A stretch of DNA of 64,000 nt from an uncultured Acetatifactor sp. (lineage in GTDB: Bacteria; Bacillota; Clostridia; Lachnospirales; Lachnospiraceae): assembly GCA_910586835.1 (NCBI GenBank), contig CAJUJU010000011.1, positions 1 to 64,000 on the forward strand. The letters are read 5' to 3'. Positions 44,145 to 52,500 of this stretch are shown here, in pieces. Position numbers and translations under genes: made by a program. The notes beneath the pieces are model-generated. The model saw only the letters and a list, made by a program, of their open reading frames with translations. It was not told the DNA's origin and did no database searches. Each line of letters opens with the position of its first letter. The first letter of the stretch is position 1.

Positions 44145-45659
44145 TTACTGCTGAGCACGCATCTCTTCAAAATCCTTCTGCACCTGCTGAATCTGCTCAC
44201 AGAACACCTGATAGCTGGCGGCAAAGTCTTCGTTCACCCGTGTCTGTGTCTCTTTTGCTACGGACGCCGCGTCCTCGCCGTTTTCAATGCGTGTCTTTGC
44301 CTGGTATATATTGTCGTTTACAATCTTCCAGTAATCGGGAAGTATCTTCGAATAATCTCCCTTTACCATAACGTCCATATGTCCGTACATATATTTCACG
44401 CCCTCCGGCACCCCCGGGGATGCGGCGAAGGCCGCGGCAACGTCCGGGTGAGAGCTGGCCGGAATGGTAAACCGGTTGTTTTCATAGAGATTATTGGCAT
44501 TTCCGTTCTGCAGCTCCATGCGCTTCAAAATGCCGTCCTTCCCGTAGGTGATATACTTCAGCAGTGCAAACGCCGCCTCCGGATCCTTTGCGGTGGAAAG
44601 CATCATGCCGTAGTCCGCATGGACAATCTGACGTCCCTGTCCCTTCACTGCCGCGGGAATGGGATAATAATCCCAGTTGATCCCCTGTAGAGAGGGGTTC
44701 AGCCATTTGTCATCCCAGGTGCTCTGATTGGCGATCAATATCTTTCCCTCGGAAAGTCCGTCCACGTTTGCGCCGAACTTTCTGGCATAATCGTCCATCC
44801 CTCCGTTGTCGGTAACGCTGCTGTCGCGCATATTGTCCGCCACCAGCTGGGGAACCTTGCCGAGATCCGCCACGATTCCCTCCGCCTTTTCAAAGGCTCC
44901 GTTGGTCAGATTGAAGGTTCTGCTCTCCGGATCGTAGCCCCATTGTCCGTTGACTCCCTCATACTGCATCATCAGGTACTGATCCAGACTCTCCAGGTGA
45001 TTGATGCCGGAGGTTTCATTTGTGGTTGCCGCCTTTGCCAGCTCTATAAACTCATCGATGGTCCAGTCGTACCCGGGGGCGTCCAGATTCAGCTCGTCGC
45101 ACAGATCCAGGTTTACCACCATACAGGAGAACTGCAGCCATGCCGGAACGGCATAGATCTTTCCCTCGTAGGTAAAAGCGTCCAGAAGTTCATTACTGAC
45201 ATACTGTGTCTCGTCGTCCTTCTCCAGGAAATCATTCAGCGGATACAGCCAGTTCTGAAGCGCAAAGGCGGAGAGGTTGTCCCACCCCAGAACCACATCC
45301 GGCATATTTTTTGCCGTGGCCTGCGTGGTGAGATAGGTATAGAGGTCATCGGAGCCGGAAAACTCCTGTATCTCAACCCGGATATTGGGATAGAGCTCCC
45401 TGAAATCCCTCAGATACAGCTTGGTCTGCTCCAGCACATTATCCCTGACCGCAAAAGTCACCGTTCCGCTGATATCGCTTTTCACCGTGTCACCGGATAT
45501 CTGACCGTCGCTTTCCTCCGATGCCATATGGCCGGAAGACGACACACTGTCGGACGGTTGGCCGCCCTCCTGGGGCGCGCCGCCGCAGCCGCACAGCAGC
45601 ATGCCAAACGCAAGCGCAAGCGACGTCATTCTCTTTACAGCATTCATTCTTTTCATCAT
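44145..45659 (-). CDS. Extracellular sugar-binding lipoprotein (CUT1)
   Basis: 504 residues. A basic N-terminus and hydrophobic stretch end in LLCGCGG (lipidated Cys25), then a Ser/Gly-rich linker and a family 1 solute-binding fold: LYLRDFRELYPNIRVEIQEF, MPDVVLGWDNLSAF, a closing loop GKIYAVPAWLQFSC and ILIANQSTWDD. The aromatic Trp residues in the second half would stack on sugar rings. It is the standard-size binding protein of the operon and precedes the giant one, so two binding proteins serve the two permease pairs. Confidence 0.93.
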   Translation of the reverse strand: MMKRMNAVKRMTSLALAFGMLLCGCGGAPQEGGQPSDSVSSSGHMASEESDGQISGDTVKSDISGTVTFAVRDNVLEQTKLYLRDFRELYPNIRVEIQEFSGSDDLYTYLTTQATAKNMPDVVLGWDNLSAFALQNWLYPLNDFLEKDDETQYVSNELLDAFTYEGKIYAVPAWLQFSCMVVNLDLCDELNLDAPGYDWTIDEFIELAKAATTNETSGINHLESLDQYLMMQYEGVNGQWGYDPESRTFNLTNGAFEKAEGIVADLGKVPQLVADNMRDSSVTDNGGMDDYARKFGANVDGLSEGKILIANQSTWDDKWLNPSLQGINWDYYPIPAAVKGQGRQIVHADYGMMLSTAKDPEAAFALLKYITYGKDGILKRMELQNGNANNLYENNRFTIPASSHPDVAAAFAASPGVPEGVKYMYGHMDVMVKGDYSKILPDYWKIVNDNIYQAKTRIENGEDAASVAKETQTRVNEDFAASYQVFCEQIQQVQKDFEEMRAQQ

Positions 45660-45688
45660 TTCTGTCCTCCCTGATTGTTATTTTCGGA

Positions 45689-48271
45689 TCATCTGTATAC
45701 GCAAAATCCCCTCACAAAATGAGAATTTCCGGGATACTGGGGATAAACTCTGGCAATGATTTTGGTGTAAATCGTGTCCGTTTCATCCAACACTCTGTAG
45801 CGATAGGAATCCGGCCTGTGACAATTCTCCTCGGAGGGAGGTCTGTCAAAGTCGATCTGCGCCTGATTCGGTCGCTCCGCCGTGCCGATTAACTGCTCCG
45901 TCCCCCCCTCTGTCATGCCGTAATATTCTATCCTCAGCGGAAGAAATGCCGTGGCATCCCTGTCGGACAGCCATTCGGTGGAGATACCGCTCACGCTCTG
46001 CGCAGTGGGAAGATCCACCGTCAGATCAAAGCTTGCGCCGCCCAGATTGATGGTCCGAAACCATATGGACCGGTTCGCGTCCGGGGAACGGCCCGCCGCC
46101 TTGCAGCCTCCTCCGTCCTCCTTCCAGCTGATATAAGGCAGATCCGCGCTGCCTCTGGTCAGCAGTCCGGTGGCAAAGCTGCCCTTATAAAGATTCTGTT
46201 CCGTACGGATGATTCCCTGTTCATAATCCAGAATCAGACTGTCCGCCCCCCGGAAATGACTGTCCGGCACAAAGTCCTGGGAAGCCGCATAGCCGTTTAC
46301 GGAAACCGGCTGGCCGGCAATCACGTTCTCCGGCTCCCGGTAATCCTCCGAAACAGTCACATTTTTGTCACATCCATACACTGCCACCCGGTTCACCACC
46401 ACCTTGGGACGGCTCTGGGTAATCAGAAGCTCGATCTTTTCCCCCGACGCGCCTGAAAGGCTCACCGGAAGCCAGACCTTTCCCGTCAGGCTGTCGCCGT
46501 AATCTTTCTGGGGATACAGAGTGTTGACCAGCCGACCATCCGCCAGAACCTCTACCTTATCCGGGAAATAACAGTCCTCGCCCGGGCTGTAGAAAAGCTG
46601 CAGGTATACAAGCCCCGCCGGTTCCCCTTTCGTGTCCGCCTCCAGGACATAGCGCACCGTCTGCCCGTCCGCGCCTGTGCCGATCTGCAGTTCCCCCGTT
46701 TCCGCAAGTTCCCCGATATCGCCGCTTACCATGGGCTCTCCCTCCAGCCCGAAGAGCTTAAGCTCTGCCGCGTCCAACGGTTCCCCGCCGGTCATCCGCT
46801 TTACCGCAACCACACTGTCCGAAATGCAGATCTGGGTCACCGCCGGCTCCGCCGACAGGTTTCCGCTGCCGTCATAGGCATAGATTTCATACAGATAAGT
46901 ACGCCCGCTCTCCAGCTGGGCATCCCGCAGATAGACCCTGCTCTCCCCTTTCGCCGGCTGGGGCACATCCGGCAGCAGGATGGTTTCCTCCCGGGGCGCT
47001 GCCGCATCTCTTCTGCAGACCCGGTATCCCGCCACCGGAAGTTCCAGCCCCTGGTCCTCCATTCTGTCCCAGGACAGCTTCACGTCAAAGGTATTCTCCG
47101 TCTGCCCGCTCAGGTTCCCGGGCGTGGGCAGCCAGGCTTCACACAACTTTCCCTCTTCCGCAAGAGAAGCATATGCGGCGTAAAAGGCCCCGTTAGTTTC
47201 ATTGGTTCCGCCCTTGCCGGAGGCCAGCTCCACCAGCGAATGCACGCTGAAGCTCACATGCGCACTCACATATTCGTCCAACGCCCGCATATTTTCTCCA
47301 AAGCGGCGCATGGTCATGGTGTTGGAGCCTGTCATGGAATACAGCTCCGGGTTGTTCCAGGCAATCGCCTCTCCCCATCCTCTTGCCCCGCGGATCTGCT
47401 GCGCCTCCTCCCTGGCCTGCGCCATGACGGCATAAAACGGCGGCAGATTTTCCCGCACGGAGGACTCCCAGCCGCATCCGTCCTGAGGAGCGATCACATC
47501 CACCCGGGTTTTTGCCCAGACATCGTACATCAGCTTCCGCCAGGTCTCAAGCATCTCCTCCGTGGGCTCGGAGAGCATGGGCGGATAGATCAGGGGCGAA
47601 ATCAGAATCTTCTTATCCGGCGTCACCTTTTTGATATGCGTCGTGAGCGGCTGGTAAAAATCCTCTATGAGACGATTTCTTCCCGCATCCCCAAGGGTAT
47701 TGTTGAACTCATAGGGCAGATACCAGCCCTCAATCACATCCCCGTACTCTGTCCCGAACTGTTCCCAGAGATCATCAAACACCTGTCTGGAAAAATCGGC
47801 GCTCTCTGTCAGGAAAACACTTTTTCCGTCCTGTCCCACATCCCGGAACCCGGCGTCCAGAGCGGAAAACCACATGTCCTCCGCCAGATGCAGTCCCAGA
47901 TAAAGCTTCATGTCATACTCCCTGCAGGCATTCAGCGCAAACACCAGCGCCTCCTGCCGGTGATTGAGATCCTGTCCCGGATCGTCGAAACCCGGCACAT
48001 AATAATAAACCTTGTAGCTCTGGCTGTAGTACTGTACCGCATACTGAACCACCAGCGTCTCCATCCCCACCGCCTTCAGCTGCGAGGCCATGCTGTTCCA
48101 GTCCTCCTGGGTCCAGGGCTCTCCCTGGGTGGTCAGCTCTGTAGCCACAAACATTCCCGATAACAACGGCATCTCTCTTTCCTCCTCCGCTCCGGCCACC
48201 GCCGGAAAAAGCATGACGGTCATCTGCAGAATCAGAAAAAACGCCAGAATCCTCTTTCCCGTCTTTTTCAT
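45689..48271 (-). CDS. Secreted DUF4434-like protein with FN3 and C-terminal binding domains
   Basis: 860 residues from the ATG at 48271 (GGGGGA upstream). A signal peptide (KKTGKRILAFFLILQMTVML) precedes a TIM-barrel-like domain at about 35-350: LSGMFVATELTTQGEPWTQE, GMETLVVQYAVQYYS, LYLGLHLAEDMWF, GWYLPYEFNN and RVDVIAPQDGCGW. This is the DUF4434 pattern, which resembles glycoside hydrolase barrels; the Glu in WYLPYEFNN and the Asp in APQDGCG are candidate catalytic residues. An FN3-like domain (about 400-490) and discoidin-like beta domains follow. It starts 1 base after the lipoprotein gene ends. It is the best candidate for the main enzyme of this operon (inference). Confidence 0.7.
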   Translation of the reverse strand: MKKTGKRILAFFLILQMTVMLFPAVAGAEEEREMPLLSGMFVATELTTQGEPWTQEDWNSMASQLKAVGMETLVVQYAVQYYSQSYKVYYYVPGFDDPGQDLNHRQEALVFALNACREYDMKLYLGLHLAEDMWFSALDAGFRDVGQDGKSVFLTESADFSRQVFDDLWEQFGTEYGDVIEGWYLPYEFNNTLGDAGRNRLIEDFYQPLTTHIKKVTPDKKILISPLIYPPMLSEPTEEMLETWRKLMYDVWAKTRVDVIAPQDGCGWESSVRENLPPFYAVMAQAREEAQQIRGARGWGEAIAWNNPELYSMTGSNTMTMRRFGENMRALDEYVSAHVSFSVHSLVELASGKGGTNETNGAFYAAYASLAEEGKLCEAWLPTPGNLSGQTENTFDVKLSWDRMEDQGLELPVAGYRVCRRDAAAPREETILLPDVPQPAKGESRVYLRDAQLESGRTYLYEIYAYDGSGNLSAEPAVTQICISDSVVAVKRMTGGEPLDAAELKLFGLEGEPMVSGDIGELAETGELQIGTGADGQTVRYVLEADTKGEPAGLVYLQLFYSPGEDCYFPDKVEVLADGRLVNTLYPQKDYGDSLTGKVWLPVSLSGASGEKIELLITQSRPKVVVNRVAVYGCDKNVTVSEDYREPENVIAGQPVSVNGYAASQDFVPDSHFRGADSLILDYEQGIIRTEQNLYKGSFATGLLTRGSADLPYISWKEDGGGCKAAGRSPDANRSIWFRTINLGGASFDLTVDLPTAQSVSGISTEWLSDRDATAFLPLRIEYYGMTEGGTEQLIGTAERPNQAQIDFDRPPSEENCHRPDSYRYRVLDETDTIYTKIIARVYPQYPGNSHFVRGFCVYR

Positions 48272-48272
48272 A

Positions 48273-49583
48273 TCAATCCCCCATGCCGCTTCCGCCGATC
48301 TTTTCCAGATAAACGCAGTCATAGGCACAATAGCCCCAGTTTGCCGCCACGGTTATCATATTTTCTCCCTCTTCAAACCAGAAGCCCTCCGCAGGCGGCT
48401 CCGGCGTCAGCACATTCTCTTTCCAGATCTCCAGACCCGGCTGTGAGAGCTGCCACTGTACCTCTCCCTGCCAGGGAAAGGAAACCAGATACTCCGTTCC
48501 TCCGTTGACGGACACCTTGTCGCACTTGCTGTTGCCGTCCTCGCTTCCTCCCACCACGAAAACCCGGTAATATCCCTCCTCGGGCACATCGACCCGGAAG
48601 AACAGCGCGCCGTCATGCAAAACCGCATATTTTCCTCCGGAGGCCCCAGGTATCTTGCCGCCGCTCACAACCGCCGCCCCATAGTAGCCTCCGTCCTCCG
48701 CCTCAAAGCGCAGGGAATCGGCTCCCGGCCTGGCATTTTGTGCCTCAATGACAGGATCCTTCAGCATTTTTGTTCCGGCAGTCATGGTGTAATCCTCCGC
48801 CAGCAGAATTTCGTTTTCATTGTCCGTATAGCCGCTCCACAGGCTGGGACAGTCCACCGCGTTCCTGTTACCGTTGTTGAGATAACCGTTTCCGCTGCCG
48901 GAATTTCCGTAGCTTTCCGCATCCAGCATCAAGCCGTATCCCACATCCCCCCGCTCCGGCAGTCCGTTTTCCTGGAGCAGGCACCGGTTGATCCTGCAGT
49001 CCGCCGCCCTGACCAACCGGATCCCGGCAAAGCGGTTTTGTGTCAAAAAGAGATTATCCAGCGTCACGCCCCTGGCGTCCCTGATCTGAATCCCCACCTC
49101 AAATCCGGATATGGACAAATCCGTCACTGTCACAGTCTCCCCGCCTGCGCCGGTGATATTCAGCGCAGCGCCGCGATTTCTTCTGATGCCGCTGTTGGCG
49201 CGGATAACCGTCTTGTCCGCCCCCGCTCCCCTGATCAGAAGCTCGTTGGTTCCGTCCGCCTGGATAAAGTCCCCCGCATCCACCTCATAGGTTCCCTCGC
49301 ACAGGTAGACGGAGGCTTTATCACCCAGCGCCGCCGTCTCTTCCCAAAGCAGCAGAGACCCGTCATAGTACTCCGTATACTCCACTCCCAGACTTCTCAG
49401 CTCCTCTATCACCTCACCCGGAGTATCCCAGGCAGTGACTACCATGGTATAGGCTCCATAGCCCTCCGCTCCGTTTTCCCTGGTTCCCGGCTCCTCCAAA
49501 ACGTCTCCGTCCTCCGGCCCGCCGCAGCCTGCCAGCAGGCCAGTCAACAGGATCAGGGGCAGAATTCGTCTTTTACTTATCAT
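48273..49583 (-). CDS. Beta-helix lipoprotein with C-terminal WGY module
   Basis: 436 residues. The lipobox is GLLAGC (Cys20). Residues about 90-240 are a right-handed beta-helix (LLIRGAGADKTVIRANSGIR; VTVTDLSISGFEVGIQIRDA; RINRCLLQENGLPERG), a fold common in pectate lyases and polysaccharide-binding proteins. A C-terminal beta module (about 295-430) ends WGYCAYDCVYL and closely resembles the last modules of the giant protein encoded upstream. The start ATG at 49583 overlaps that gene's TGA (ATGA). A lyase activity is possible but no catalytic residues can be assigned. Confidence 0.75.
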   Translation of the reverse strand: MISKRRILPLILLTGLLAGCGGPEDGDVLEEPGTRENGAEGYGAYTMVVTAWDTPGEVIEELRSLGVEYTEYYDGSLLLWEETAALGDKASVYLCEGTYEVDAGDFIQADGTNELLIRGAGADKTVIRANSGIRRNRGAALNITGAGGETVTVTDLSISGFEVGIQIRDARGVTLDNLFLTQNRFAGIRLVRAADCRINRCLLQENGLPERGDVGYGLMLDAESYGNSGSGNGYLNNGNRNAVDCPSLWSGYTDNENEILLAEDYTMTAGTKMLKDPVIEAQNARPGADSLRFEAEDGGYYGAAVVSGGKIPGASGGKYAVLHDGALFFRVDVPEEGYYRVFVVGGSEDGNSKCDKVSVNGGTEYLVSFPWQGEVQWQLSQPGLEIWKENVLTPEPPAEGFWFEEGENMITVAANWGYCAYDCVYLEKIGGSGMGD

Positions 49584-52500
49584 AAATCGCCCTCCCCGCT
49601 CCGGTTCCTCCTTCTCCGCCTTAAAACGATTCCCGCTGCCACAGCCGCAGCCCCAAGCACTGCTGCCGCCGCTCCCGGCACATATTTCCATCCGGAAGCT
49701 CTTTCGCCGTCCCCGGACAAATCTGTCTTTTCTTCCTCTCTCCGAACCACCTGCACCTCTGATCTGAGCATGGATGTCTCCCCGCTGTACATGGGCTGCC
49801 ACAGGATGGACTCCTCCGTCTCCACTTCCCAGCCGGGCCCCACATAAGCCGTCTGCAGAGCAGCCTCCCTGGAATAGGGAGCCCCATTCTCCCCGCTTCC
49901 GGCCTGGCTGCCCGTGCCCGGCATGACGATCAGCGCGTCATAGGCACAATATCCCCAGTTGGCGCAGATATCCACCTGATTCCAGCCCTTATACAGCCAG
50001 ATGCCTCCAACCGGCATGGCCGCCTTTGGCTTTCCGTCCTCATAGGCTTCCAGCCCCACCGCCGCAGTCTGCCACTCCTTTGCGCCTGCGGGAATCGCCG
50101 TAAGAAACTCCTGGCCGTTCACACGCACATAATCGCATTTATCACTCTCCGGCTCTCTTCCGCCCCGCAGGTACAGATCGTAGGTCTGCGTATCCGGTAC
50201 ATACACCTCGCACCGCATGGAATTATCAAACAGATAGGCATATCCGCCTCCCGTGTAGGAGCCGTACGCCTTCTCATCCGTGCCAACCGCCGTATTTCCG
50301 AACAGCTGACCGTCCTCCAGTTCATACCACAGCGTTCCCTCCGGCGCGTCCGGCCAATGCCACAGGGCATCCAGCTTGGCCTTGGTCATCAGAAGCTTAT
50401 CCCGGTTGTGCACATAGGTCTTCTCATCGGCACTCAGGGTCTGATACGCCCTGTAAGCCTGCCATACTCTCCCGTAATCCGGCCATGTGGCCTGATCCCA
50501 CTGCGGCAGCTCCTCCACCAGGTTCTCCACCTCAGACGAATAATACCATCCGTCATAGAGATATCCGTTTGCGGGTTCGATAAAAAAGCTGTCATAACAT
50601 GCATAGCCCCACTTCGCCTGCAGCACGATGGCATTCCATCCTTCGTTCAGCCAGTAACCGCCCGCCGGTGCCCAGGGTGCCAGCGTACCGTTCACATATC
50701 GCTCTCTTCCCATGCGGCTGGTCTGCCACTCTCCCGAATGTCCCGCAGGAGTATAAAGGTAGTTTACCCCGCCGTTTAAAACCAGCAGCTCACATTTGTC
50801 TCCCGCCTTGGGATCGTCTGCCGCAGATTTAAAATACATATGATATTTTCCCGCTCGGGGCACATAAAAATACAAAGTCATGGTTCCGTCAAAAAGATAA
50901 ACGTAAGAGCCGCCATCCGCGCTGCTCATGGCGCCGCCCGCTTTCACCACCGCCGTGTTTCCGCCGGGAATGCCGTCCTCCCACTCGTACTGATACCTTC
51001 CCGCCGGCGCATCCGGATCCGCGTCCAATGCGGCCAGTCGCGCTTTGCACAAAAGCAGCTTCGCCCGTCTCGCATCGTCCGGCTTCTCCCAGTTGTACAG
51101 CTCCGCCATGGCTTCATACATCTCCATGGCCCCCAGGATTTCCAGAAAATCAGACATTTGTTCCCGGGTGATCTGCTCCGGCCCGGGCAGCGCATCTATG
51201 GCGGCATTCAGCTCCTCCAGCTTTGTCAGCTTTACCTGCCGCAGCTCCAGGGTGTCATAGTAACACCAGGCAGCGCTTTCATAAGTCAGCGTCAGCTCAC
51301 ACTCTCCCCGCTCCAGCCACACGGGAGTTGCCGTCTCTCCGCTCTGGGTCTGCCAGGTGATCTCTCTTCTGTCCGGAGCGATTCCCACAGGAATCGTCAC
51401 ATAATTCTCCGTTTCGCCCACCTTCAGCCTGTCTCTGCCGGAATTGTCCGCTCTGCTGCTGACACCCGCATACGGCAGATACCAACCTCTCTCCGGCACT
51501 GTCAGCGTATACTTCACCTCCGCAGGCCCGCCCAGCATTCGGATTCCCTGGCCTCCGGATGCCGTAAAATTGCCGTCCCCCGTGGTATAGACGGCTCCTG
51601 ATCCCTTTCCGCTTACAAACCAGCCGGCTTCCGCCTCCGTCCTTAAGCCGTTAATCTCACCTTTCTTTTCGTCCGAGATCTCAAAGCGGATGGAATCCAC
51701 ATAACACCACTCCGCCCCCGAACCTCCTCTGTGAATCAGCTGTATCTCCGTCTTGTCCCCGCTCAAGGGCAGCGCTCCCGCTCTGTTTCCAAAGCGGTCG
51801 GTGAGTTCCAGGTCAAACCACTGGATCTCCTCCTGCTTTCCGTTCTCCTTTGCCGGCATCGTGACATAATAGGAGGTTCCGTTGACCAGGATCTCATTTC
51901 TCCCGTTGTCCTGTCCGATGGTTCCCATTCGGACAATAACTTTGTAGTTTCCTCCTCCCTCCGGTGTTTTCAGCTCATATCCCACCCGTGTGACAGCCTC
52001 CGGCCCACCGCTATAGAGGCGCAGATACACCTTGTTCTCCGGATTGGGGAAGTTGCCGTCCCCGGTGGAAAGTCCCGCGATGGGCAAGCCACCCTCTGCC
52101 GGCTGAATCTGTCCGGCAGCCGCCTCCAGAACAAGCGTCCCCTCCGGCCTGTCGTCGGGATGCTCATCCGGTTCCTGACTGTCACCCGTTTTAGCAAAAG
52201 CAAAGCTGTCCACATAACACCAGTAAGCTGTTCCTGTCGTCAAAGTGACAGTGACATCCCCCGCCTCCAGAGCAACGCTCTCCGCCACGGTTCCCTCCAC
52301 CAAAGGCAATCCCTCTGACAGACCGCTGTCGGATACCGCAACCGGATAGATATTTCCGTTTATCATCAAATACGCCGTCCCGGCGTTTCCGCTCTTTCCG
52401 GCCGTCCTGGACGTAATCCTGTAATTTCCCGTCTCGGGCACATGAAGCGTATAGGTAAAGCTGTTATCCCCCGTCAGACGCAGTACGGCGCTGTCGGTAG

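Noticed and set aside
43110..44690. 526-codon plus-strand frame opposite the solute-binding genes
   Set aside because: It spans the boundary of two real genes on the other strand and has shadow-like composition.
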